The notes under the pieces were generated by a model. That model saw only the letters and a program-made list of their open reading frames with translations. It was not told where the DNA came from and did no database searches. This document shows positions 6,872-12,932 of a stretch of 12,932 bases of DNA, piece by piece (within the stretch, counting starts at the first letter, position 1; every line of letters starts with the position of its first letter). Source of the DNA: Ignavibacteria bacterium (GTDB lineage Bacteria; Bacteroidota; Ignavibacteria; Ignavibacteriales; Melioribacteraceae); NCBI GenBank assembly GCA_003233295.1, contig QILJ01000284.1, positions 1 through 12,932 on the forward strand. The letters run 5' to 3'. The translations under genes were made by a program, and so were the position numbers.

Positions 6872-6912
6872 GGCACACAGATAAAACAGATCGAACAGAT
6901 CTGCACTGATAA
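6872..6912. repeat. Phased CAGAT-type repeat, copy 1
   Basis: The plus strand has GAT cores at 6880, 6889, 6898 and 6908, with spacings 9, 9 and 10, in the units CACAGAT, ACAGAT, ACAGAT and CACTGAT. It is preceded by GG, as in the GGCACACGGAT-type repeats I know from environmental genomes. The layout matches the copy at 9709-9746 position for position. It is in the spacer downstream of the M50 gene. Confidence 0.65.
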
Positions 6913-6941
6913 TATTTGTTAGCGTTACTTCGATACAATCC

Positions 6942-6977
6942 TCAGATGGAAGAGTTGGTACTTATCCGTCCGTCTGA
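6942..6977. repeat. Imperfect inverted repeat (hairpin) after the M50 gene
   Basis: TCAGATGGA (6942-6950) pairs with TCCGTCTGA (6969-6977) as a 9-bp stem with one wobble pair and an 18-nt loop. It lies 18 bp beyond the M50 stop. No T-run follows on either strand, so it is not a standard intrinsic terminator. It may be part of the same inserted element as the adjacent phased repeat. Confidence 0.45.
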
Positions 6978-6994
6978 CTATGTGTGGGTAGCTG

Positions 6995-7948
6995 TTAGAA
7001 TGATATCAAAAATGGATTGGGTGAAAACGATATCACTAAAATTATCAAACTAAAGTAACCCAAAATCATTCTTTTTGTATCCAAAGGCTCAAAAACCATT
7101 ACCGGCGGATGTTTAATTTTAATTACAAACTTTAAAATCAAAGCCCATAAAAGCCAGCCCGTCCATCCAAATTGAAATCCTAGATCTACAAATGTATCTA
7201 ATATTCCAGCCATACCTAGCAAAACCAGAATGATCATTGAAACAGATGCAATAGCTTCGTGCTTTTTCGTCCCAAACATGCTGTAAATAACATGACCGCC
7301 ATCCAATTGACCTACCGGGATCATATTCATTGCAGTTATAAAAAGACCTAACCAGCCCGCAGTTAAGTATGGATAATGATAGATCTCTGACATCGGCGGT
7401 ATAAATTGATCAGAACTAGCAAAAACCGAATTGAAAAAGTTGAAAATTATCGTATTCCCAAACTGGAGATTTATAGAATTTTGTCCATAGTCAGGAGAAA
7501 AGTAATCGGGATGAATTTTAAGAATATATTCAACTCCCGGTAAATGAGTGTACCCGTATACCAAAACTATTATCGCTGCGATGAATCCGGCAATTGGACC
7601 TGCAACACCGATATCGAACATGGTTTTGTTATCCCGAACGGCAGAACGAGTTTTTATTACCGCACCCATTGTTCCAAAATTCAGAAAACCGGCAATCGGA
7701 GGAAAAGGAATAAAATACGGTAGGGTTGTATCCACTTTATGAAACTTAGCCGCAAAATAATGCCCGAACTCATGCACACCAATAATAAAAAGCACTGAGA
7801 ATGAATACGGAACCGCCTGCATCAATTCACCAATCGAATAGGGACCGGGTGTCGGACTTATCCATTCCATTCCGGCAAGAATAGTTGTAATGATCGAGAC
7901 CAAGAATAATAAAATATGAATAAGCGATGAATATTTTTTTACTTGCAA
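6995..7948 (-). CDS. M50 site-2-type intramembrane metalloprotease
   Basis: This 317-residue multi-pass membrane protein has the zinc-binding HEFGH at 59-63 and the second signature NMIPVGQLDGGH at 208-219 (N-x-x-P-x-x-x-L-D-G), giving both histidines, the glutamate and the aspartate of an active S2P. No PDZ domain is apparent between them. Family members cleave transmembrane substrates such as anti-sigma factors; the substrate here is unknown. The start is TTG 7948: AGGA stands at suitable distance (TAGGATTAAAATTG), no ATG or GTG occurs in frame back to the stop at 7972-7970, and the next Met (27) would remove the first membrane segment. The gene is last in the glycosyltransferase operon, 21 bp after the GT2 stop, and in the same frame as that stop. 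Its role in the pathway is unclear. Confidence 0.88.
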   Translation of the reverse strand: MQVKKYSSLIHILLFLVSIITTILAGMEWISPTPGPYSIGELMQAVPYSFSVLFIIGVHEFGHYFAAKFHKVDTTLPYFIPFPPIAGFLNFGTMGAVIKTRSAVRDNKTMFDIGVAGPIAGFIAAIIVLVYGYTHLPGVEYILKIHPDYFSPDYGQNSINLQFGNTIIFNFFNSVFASSDQFIPPMSEIYHYPYLTAGWLGLFITAMNMIPVGQLDGGHVIYSMFGTKKHEAIASVSMIILVLLGMAGILDTFVDLGFQFGWTGWLLWALILKFVIKIKHPPVMVFEPLDTKRMILGYFSLIILVISFSPNPFLISF

Positions 7949-7969
7949 TTTTAATCCTATTTCAGATGA

Positions 7970-9064
7970 TCAGTATTTTCGTCCTTTCCACTCAACTTTT
8001 CTGTCTATCAATAGGACGAAAGGAATTGTGAAAATGTATAAGATGAAATAAATTTCGAATATTAAAAAATCTTTTAACTTTAATTTAAGATTTAATTTTC
8101 TATAAACCGGTGCTAGGAAGAAATAATCTATAAAAATTTTGAACGCGAACAATGACAATGCAGAAGTTGAATAGAAGAACGGTGTAAGCATCATACATAC
8201 ATGTGCTACAAATCCCGTAGTCATTACCCAATAACCGGCAACGCCGCTTTCCAAACCTCCAACACTCCAGCGCTTCTTCTGTTTGAACAACGATTCATAA
8301 GTAGAACAAGGTTTCGATGTAACCAATGCACCGGCATCAACAGGATAAAGGATTTTATATTTCTTTAATTTGTGTGTTGCCATCAGCAAATTAAAATCTT
8401 CCGTTACGGAAAATTTAAGCGATGCATAACCGCCAATTTCATCATACACAGATTTGCGGTACGACATATTGTTGCCAATGCAGCTTAACGGTTCTCCCAA
8501 GTTCATCGATCCGCTTGCAATTGTAAGGAGGTAAATAAAATCAATAGACTGCATTGCCGCAAAGCTGCTGTATTCCTGCTGGTTTGTCATTCCATTCACA
8601 ATGGCAACATCATCAGAAACATAATACGACGCTATTGTTTTTGCCCAGTCCGGTGAAACGACACAATCTGCATCGGTTGTCATAATAATTTCACCTGTCG
8701 CTTTTTCTATTCCATTTGCAATCGCTAAGGTCTTCCCTTTCAACTCTCCGATATTTTTCTGTGTTACAACCTTTATAAAATTGGGTTTGTCTTTAATAAA
8801 GTCATCTACGATCTTTCCAGTATTGTCGGTTGATTTATCATCCACAATTATTATTTGTAATTTCCCTTCAGGATAATTCAACTTGCTTAACGAAACCAAA
8901 CAGTCGAGGATATTTTCTTCTTCATTTCTAGCCGCAACTATAACACTTGTCGTGGGAAGTTTATCGTCACTTAACTTTGGATAATTTTTTGCAGCCCCGA
9001 TCGTAAACAAAACGGTTTGAATAAAATAAAAAGAGACAGCTACTAGAAATATTATTTCAAACAT
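7970..9064 (-). CDS. Membrane-bound family 2 glycosyltransferase (distal copy)
   Basis: This 364-residue processive-type GT2 has an N-terminal membrane segment (about 3-23) and three or so C-terminal segments (about 280-355), ending in a basic WKGRKY. The catalytic set is complete: IVDDKS (73-78), DADC (131-134, divalent metal and sugar nucleotide), TEDFNL (221-226, catalytic acid region) and KQKKRW (261-266, the Q/K-x-x-RW motif). The active site faces the cytoplasm and uses a nucleotide sugar. The acceptor is probably a lipid or polyprenyl carrier, but this is not shown by the sequence. ATG 9064 lies inside the deacetylase end (13-nt overlap) and has a strong GGAGAG about 8 nt upstream. It is a divergent paralogue of the GT2 at 9766-10899. 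Confidence 0.88.
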   Translation of the reverse strand: MFEIIFLVAVSFYFIQTVLFTIGAAKNYPKLSDDKLPTTSVIVAARNEEENILDCLVSLSKLNYPEGKLQIIIVDDKSTDNTGKIVDDFIKDKPNFIKVVTQKNIGELKGKTLAIANGIEKATGEIIMTTDADCVVSPDWAKTIASYYVSDDVAIVNGMTNQQEYSSFAAMQSIDFIYLLTIASGSMNLGEPLSCIGNNMSYRKSVYDEIGGYASLKFSVTEDFNLLMATHKLKKYKILYPVDAGALVTSKPCSTYESLFKQKKRWSVGGLESGVAGYWVMTTGFVAHVCMMLTPFFYSTSALSLFAFKIFIDYFFLAPVYRKLNLKLKLKDFLIFEIYFILYIFTIPFVLLIDRKVEWKGRKY

Positions 9065-9687
9065 TCTGAAGTCTCTCCGAATTCAAAACAGCGTTTGTCT
9101 GCTGCTTCAACAATAAAGTCAATTGAAGCTTCGATAATATCTTTTGATTTTTCACTATCATGTAAAACAATAATCGAATTTTTTGTTAGATAATTTTGAA
9201 CAGCAAATTTAACGATATTTAAATCATTTTTGTAATCATAAGTTAGCAGCGACCACATAATATTTTTTAATTGATGTTTCTGCATAAATCCACTTGTACG
9301 AAAATCAAATTTTCCGTGCGGTGGACGAAAGAACTGGGGAACGACTTCTGTCTCTTTCCGAATTATTTCAGAGCATAACTTGATCTGTTCATCAATCTTT
9401 GCTCTACTCGTGAAAATTATATTTCCGTGCGAATATGAATGATTACCGATCGTATGCCCCTCTGCAATTATTTGTTTAACCAAATTAGGATATTTGTTTA
9501 CATTTTCGCCTACACAGAAAAAGAGAGCTTTGATATTGTGTCGGTTGAGCCGATCCAAAATTATTTTCGTACTGCCTGGATTCGGTCCATCGTCAAATGT
9601 GAGAAGTAACTTATCAACTTTGGATTCCCATACAAAATTGTTAAATATCCGCTGCAGTATTTTCGGTGGTGTATAAAATATTTTCAT
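9052..9687 (-). CDS. CE4 polysaccharide deacetylase-like protein, cytoplasmic type
   Basis: The protein has 211 residues from the chosen start. All five NodB-type motifs are visible: TFDDGP (30-35, catalytic base and metal Asp), HSYSH (83-87, metal His pair), RPPHG (121-125), MWSLLTYDY (144-152, active-site Trp) and IVLHD (173-177, catalytic His). The family removes N-acetyl (or O-acetyl) groups from sugars. There is no signal peptide or membrane span, so it probably acts in the cytoplasm on a lipid-linked or free sugar. It is flanked by two GT2 genes, as NodB and PgaB-type deacetylases accompany GT2 enzymes. ATG 9687 is preferred because MKIFYTPPKILQRIF resembles normal family N-termini. A GTG at 9711 would add eight residues, but it lies in the phased repeat at 9709-9746. 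Confidence 0.87.
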   Translation of the reverse strand: MKIFYTPPKILQRIFNNFVWESKVDKLLLTFDDGPNPGSTKIILDRLNRHNIKALFFCVGENVNKYPNLVKQIIAEGHTIGNHSYSHGNIIFTSRAKIDEQIKLCSEIIRKETEVVPQFFRPPHGKFDFRTSGFMQKHQLKNIMWSLLTYDYKNDLNIVKFAVQNYLTKNSIIVLHDSEKSKDIIEASIDFIVEAADKRCFEFGETSECLK

Positions 9688-9708
9688 TTGTTTATATTCA
9701 TAATAGAA

Positions 9709-9746
9709 CACTGATTAAACAGATTTTACTGATTCTCACAGATTAT
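9709..9746. repeat. Phased CAGAT-type repeat, copy 2
   Basis: The plus strand has GATT cores at 9713, 9722, 9731 and 9741 (spacings 9, 9, 10) in the units CACTGATT, ACAGATT, ACTGATT and CACAGATT. Spacing and orientation equal the copy at 6872-6912, and both fit CACWGAT, AAACAGAT, ACWGAT, CACWGAT in order. It occupies most of the 78-bp gap between the proximal GT2 stop and the deacetylase start. Confidence 0.65.
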
Positions 9747-9765
9747 TTTCAATTCTTAATTCCTT

Positions 9766-10899
9766 TTATCTTTTCAACTCTCTCTCTTTCCAAGTAAAAT
9801 TTCCAAACGCCCCTGAAACAGCAGAATAAATAATGTATGGGATATGCAGCAGTTCAGCAAGTAGGAATAAACCCAAAGAAATTTTCTCTATCAGAATTCC
9901 TACCCCTTTTTTAATTACAGAATATTCAGTGAACATTTTGGCAAGCAGACTTAATATAAAAGTATAAAAGAATATTTTATCAATAAGGAATCCCAATAAT
10001 AATTGAGCAATTAACCCGATATAAAAGATAAAGATAAGAAACAACTGGGCAACAATTCCTTTGTTTTTGTAAAAGAGTCCTTTGCTCGCCCATCGTTTTC
10101 TCTGTTGTGCAAATGCCTCCAAACTCTCATTTGGTTTTGTGCTTACGAGTGCATCTTTTTTAAAACAAAACTTGACTTCATAATCTGTATCTTGAGCTAT
10201 CTTCTGCATTAACAACTCATCGTCACCGGATGAAAGCCCCATTAAATCTTTATAACCGCCGACTTCATCAAAAACGGATTTACGAAAAGCTAAATTTGCC
10301 GATGAACAGATGATAGGAGTTCCGTTACCAATCAGTCCGGCACCGGAAAGAATCAAACCGGCAAATTCCAACTGTTGCAGTTTACCAAATAATGTTTTAT
10401 CAGAATTGAATTTTACCGGACCGGAAACCAACCCGGTATTTTCCGAAAACTCTGAAAGTATTGTGCTTATCCAAGTCGGTTCGTTTGTGCAGTCGGCATC
10501 GGTTAATAGTATTATTTCTCCGTTTGCTTTTTCTATTCCTAATTCAATAGCTCGTTTTTTATGCGCCCTGCTTAAGTCGCTTTCTTCAACAGAATAAACA
10601 AGAATATTAAACTCTGAAATTGAATTTTCTAGTTTCTGCTTTGAGTCGTCATCCGAGTTATCATCAACATAGATAACTTCGTATTTATCCTTAGGAATGT
10701 TTTGATTTTCTAAACATTTAAGATTATCTAATATTGTTTCCGATTCGTTTCTGAATGGAATTACAACTGATATAAATTCTTTAATTCTATTAGATGGTTT
10801 TTGCACTTCTATTTTCAAGAGCCCTCTTCTGATCTTACGGAGAAAGTTCAAATAATAAAGCAAAAGCAGAATAAATAATATGACTGAAATTGTTATCAC
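9766..10899 (-). CDS. Membrane-bound family 2 glycosyltransferase (proximal copy)
   Basis: The 377-residue protein has one N-terminal membrane segment (3-20) followed by a basic stretch, a GT-A domain, and about three C-terminal membrane segments (285-365). The motifs are complete: YVDDNS (77-82), TDADC (133-137), SSGDDELL (223-230, where GDD replaces the usual TED) and QQRKRW (265-270). It likely transfers sugar from a nucleotide donor at the cytoplasmic face; the product is unknown. The start is GTG 10899, directly abutting the flippase stop (TGA|GTG, no spacer), with no other Met near the N-terminus, so translation is probably coupled. The organisation of flippase-like gene, two GT2 genes and a deacetylase points to synthesis of one glycolipid or lipid-linked oligosaccharide. 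Confidence 0.88.
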   Translation of the reverse strand: MITISVILFILLLLYYLNFLRKIRRGLLKIEVQKPSNRIKEFISVVIPFRNESETILDNLKCLENQNIPKDKYEVIYVDDNSDDDSKQKLENSISEFNILVYSVEESDLSRAHKKRAIELGIEKANGEIILLTDADCTNEPTWISTILSEFSENTGLVSGPVKFNSDKTLFGKLQQLEFAGLILSGAGLIGNGTPIICSSANLAFRKSVFDEVGGYKDLMGLSSGDDELLMQKIAQDTDYEVKFCFKKDALVSTKPNESLEAFAQQRKRWASKGLFYKNKGIVAQLFLIFIFYIGLIAQLLLGFLIDKIFFYTFILSLLAKMFTEYSVIKKGVGILIEKISLGLFLLAELLHIPYIIYSAVSGAFGNFTWKERELKR

Positions 10900-11844
10900 T
10901 CAATTCCTCTTGAATAATAATAACAATCCGACAATAGAAGGAATTAGCAAGTTGATAGTGAACAAACTGAATGCCGCATTAAATCCAACTGCGGAAGAAT
11001 AGCCCAGACTTTGTAAATAATAAACAGCTGCGCCTTCTCTTACACCAAGCTCCCCTAACGCAATCGGCGGAATTACAATCTGCGTAAATATTATAAGATT
11101 TGCGACAAAGAAAAACTTCATGAACTCGAAATCACCGCTAAACGCAGAAAGAAGGAAAGCCATTTGTGTTGTAAAGGTCAAGTGATAAACTAATGAAACC
11201 CCCATCAATTGTATTAGTGTTTTCTTATCAATACTGCGAATGAAAGAAATCTTTTCGATCAACTTAGTTAAAAACTTTATCCCTTTTAATTTTGCTCGCA
11301 GCTTATTTGAAATATCCGAATCGGAAAGGAGCAGCATTAATGGAACTATTACAATAACCAAATAAACGACTATCAATAAAACTGTAACAGTCGTAGAAAA
11401 AGAGAGTAATTCCTTGAGAAAAATAATGAAGAAACTTCCGCCAATTGTTACAACAAAAAAGATCGGGATAAATTTATCAACCGCTGTGGCAATCACAATA
11501 TCAATAACCTTAACTTCTTTTAGCGAAAGCGCTCGCGCAAGATACTCGCCCGATTTCATTGGCGTAAAAATCCCTCCGCTGATACCGTAAAAAATCGATA
11601 GCCAAATTGATCTATCATCTTCAATATTAAAATATCTTTTTAAGAGAATTTTCCATTTTGTAAACTGGAAGAACAAATTAAATGGCAGCAGTATAACCGC
11701 CAAACTTAAAAGTATGTAATCGGCTTTTGCAAAAGTCTCGGCAATTTTTTTTGGATCGACATATACGACTAAAAATATTATTATCCCTAAACCTATAATG
11801 AGTTTAGCTGCAATTTCTATTCGTTTTCTGGTTATATTATTCAC
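10900..11844 (-). CDS. Flippase-like integral membrane protein (UPF0104 / LPG-synthase TM family)
   Basis: The protein has 314 residues and roughly eight membrane segments (for example 12-28, 43-62, 126-145, 153-173, 245-262, 289-312). The family signatures are present: GGIFTPMKSGEYLARAL (90-106) and PPIALGELGVREGAAVYYL (259-277). The family shares its fold with the membrane part of MprF, which makes and flips lysyl-phosphatidylglycerol. The C-terminal aminoacyl-transferase domain of MprF is absent here, so this is a stand-alone membrane domain of the kind often paired with GT2 genes and thought to move or scaffold lipid-linked sugars. The start is GTG 11844; an in-frame TAA lies six codons upstream and there is no nearby ATG. 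It is the first gene of a five-gene operon. No convincing promoter was found in the 105-bp divergent spacer on this strand. Confidence 0.85.
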   Translation of the reverse strand: MNNITRKRIEIAAKLIIGLGIIIFLVVYVDPKKIAETFAKADYILLSLAVILLPFNLFFQFTKWKILLKRYFNIEDDRSIWLSIFYGISGGIFTPMKSGEYLARALSLKEVKVIDIVIATAVDKFIPIFFVVTIGGSFFIIFLKELLSFSTTVTVLLIVVYLVIVIVPLMLLLSDSDISNKLRAKLKGIKFLTKLIEKISFIRSIDKKTLIQLMGVSLVYHLTFTTQMAFLLSAFSGDFEFMKFFFVANLIIFTQIVIPPIALGELGVREGAAVYYLQSLGYSSAVGFNAAFSLFTINLLIPSIVGLLLLFKRN

Positions 11845-11889
11845 AATATTTTTAATCTTTTAACAAATTTTCAAAAACGACAAAACCTT

Positions 11890-11917
11890 TTGAAATAACT
11901 TTTTAAAATAGTAAAAT
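11890..11917 (+). promoter_or_regulatory. Candidate sigma70-like promoter for the SGNH gene
   Basis: TTGAAA (11890-11895) and TAAAAT (11912-11917) are each 5/6 to consensus and are separated by 16 nt. Transcription near 11924 would give a leader of about 26 nt before ATG 11950. The element resembles the candidate at 1351-1379 (TTGAAA, 17 nt, TATTAC), which adds some weight to both. Confidence 0.45.
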
Positions 11918-11949
11918 TTTATGCCGTATTAATACTTAGATTTAGTTTT

Positions 11950-12932
11950 ATGCATTCATTGAAAAGCAAAATAGCACTTCTGTTTTTTACGATCTTTATC
12001 CTTTTTATTCTTGGTGAAGTTTCAATTAGGGTCCTAGCGGAAACTGATCTGGACGACAATATTATTTTTCGCGATGTTCAATTCAAACCATATAAATTAC
12101 CGAGAAAAGAAACTGCAAAAAAACTGCAACAATATTCAAGAAATGAACAGAACAGCCGCCTTTTGTTCGATAAAGAACTAGGATGGATTCCGCACAGTAA
12201 TTTTACCTCTTTTGACAGCATGTATATCTATAATAATGACGGAATCAGATCAGCTTCATCGTCAGATATTGTGCAGAACAACAATGCAATAACAATAATG
12301 TTTTTCGGCGACTCATATGCTCACGGCGACGAAGTAAATTATAACGGAACGATAGAATATTTTCTTCAAAAACTTTTTTCTGAACAGAATATAAATGTGC
12401 AAGTATTAAATTTTGCTGTCAGCGGTTACGGTATGGACCAAGCGCTGCTGCGTTGGGAGAAAGTAAAAGATAAATATAAACCCGATATTGTGATATTAGG
12501 CATCCAATTTGAGAATGTAAAACGGAACATAAATATTATCCGTCCGCTCTATTCTCCCGTAACTCAAATACCGTTTACAAAACCACGATTTATTATCAAG
12601 GAAGACCAATTAGTTTTAATTGATAATCCTGCAAAGAAAATTAATGACATCATAGAAATTTTAAACAACTTTGATAGTTGGGAATTAAAAAAGTATGAAG
12701 GGTTCTACAATCCGGATGATTATCAGAGTTCATTTTTTTATAACAGCCAGTTGATATCTTTCACCAGTTCTGCTCTTGATAGAATATTCAACGAGCATGA
12801 ATACTTTTCTAAAGGTAGCGAAAGTTATGATGTAACGGTCAAATTGATAAAACGCTTTAAACAGAGTGTTGAAGAAGAAGGCGCTGGATTTATTGCAGTT
12901 CATCTTCCGATAATTGAGGATTTTACAATTTC
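11950..12932 (+). CDS. Membrane-anchored SGNH/GDSL-type hydrolase, 3' end outside window
   Basis: The reading frame is open from ATG 11950 to the window end (327 codons visible) and is the only plus-strand gene. A basic start and a hydrophobic segment (about 8-22) form a signal anchor, putting the rest outside the cytoplasmic membrane. Block I is MFFGDSYAHGDEV (117-129), with Ser122 as the likely nucleophile in a GDSY rather than GDSL context. Block II is NFAVSGYG (154-161). Block III is unusual: GIQFENVKRN (184-193), with Glu-Asn in place of the standard Gly-x-Asn-Asp. The Asp/His pair (D-x-x-H) was not recognised and may lie beyond the edge. Family members hydrolyse or transfer acyl esters, and such anchored forms are common in exopolysaccharide and glycolipid loci. 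It is divergent from the glycosyltransferase operon, so a link is plausible but unproven. Confidence 0.75.
   Translation, partial: MHSLKSKIALLFFTIFILFILGEVSIRVLAETDLDDNIIFRDVQFKPYKLPRKETAKKLQQYSRNEQNSRLLFDKELGWIPHSNFTSFDSMYIYNNDGIRSASSSDIVQNNNAITIMFFGDSYAHGDEVNYNGTIEYFLQKLFSEQNINVQVLNFAVSGYGMDQALLRWEKVKDKYKPDIVILGIQFENVKRNINIIRPLYSPVTQIPFTKPRFIIKEDQLVLIDNPAKKINDIIEILNNFDSWELKKYEGFYNPDDYQSSFFYNSQLISFTSSALDRIFNEHEYFSKGSESYDVTVKLIKRFKQSVEEEGAGFIAVHLPIIEDFTI

Larger units (their letters stand above)
6594..6994. other. 401-bp non-coding spacer
   Basis: This gap separates the M50 protease stop from the anchor-X lipoprotein start. It contains, from right to left, a hairpin (6942-6977), a phased CAGAT-type repeat (about 6872-6912), a candidate minus-strand promoter (6793-6821) and about 190 bp of AT-rich leader. 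A TATAAT on the minus strand at 6647-6642 has no good -35. The longest tidy plus-strand reading frame noticed codes only 19 residues (6634-6693) with no ribosome-binding site. No RNA gene or known riboswitch is recognisable. Confidence 0.75.

Noticed and set aside
7548..7742. Plus-strand open frame of 64 codons opposite the M50 gene
   Set aside because: Antisense to the conserved protease core and without initiation signal.
9688..9711. GTG start adding eight residues to the deacetylase
   Set aside because: It lies at the edge of the phased repeat, has no ribosome-binding site, and the ATG at 9687 gives the usual family N-terminus.
10310..10597. Plus-strand open frame of about 95 codons opposite the proximal GT2 gene
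   Set aside because: Antisense to the conserved GT-A domain, Ser/Pro-rich shadow translation, no initiation signal.

Overview
The window looks like a chromosomal segment of a Bacteroidota/Chlorobi-group bacterium, most likely Ignavibacteria-like. This is an inference from gene content. It carries two PorV/PorQ-type outer-membrane barrels, a secreted beta-propeller ending in a FlgD-Ig/type IX-like C-terminal domain, lipoproteins with clear lipoboxes, AT-rich spacers and mostly weak Shine-Dalgarno sequences. There is no RNA gene, CRISPR array, transposase or phage gene that I can see. Every gene except the last lies on the minus strand, so the text below follows the direction of transcription, from right to left.

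Region 1 (11950-12932, plus strand): the start of a membrane-anchored SGNH hydrolase that runs off the window, with a good sigma70-like promoter. It diverges from region 2.

Region 2 (11844 down to 6995): five tightly packed genes, namely a flippase-like membrane protein, a membrane GT2 glycosyltransferase, a CE4 deacetylase without a signal peptide, a second membrane GT2 and an M50 site-2 protease. Spacings are 0, 78, -13 and 21 bp. The first four fit a pathway that builds a lipid-linked amino sugar on the cytoplasmic face of the membrane. The protease may be a regulator or just a passenger.

Region 3 (6994-6594): a 401-bp non-coding spacer with a phased 9/9/10-nt repeat, a hairpin and a candidate promoter for region 4.

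Region 4 (6593 down to 2259): a four-gene surface/export operon. It encodes a choice-of-anchor-X-like lipoprotein, an Asp-box propeller with a FlgD-like C-terminal domain, and two different PorV-like barrels. Both junctions among the first three genes are 4-nt ATGA overlaps. It ends in an 81-bp nested palindrome containing a likely terminator.

Region 5 (2102 down to 1): a lone lipoprotein of unknown function, then a FemAB/BioF2-like GNAT acyltransferase coupled by a GTGA overlap to a truncated glycosyltransferase. The N-terminus of that glycosyltransferase is encoded by a widespread type of short intergenic tandem repeat.

The most unusual signals are that repeat-encoded N-terminus, two nearly superimposable phased repeats at two other gene boundaries, the nested palindrome, and the propeller plus twin PorV module.
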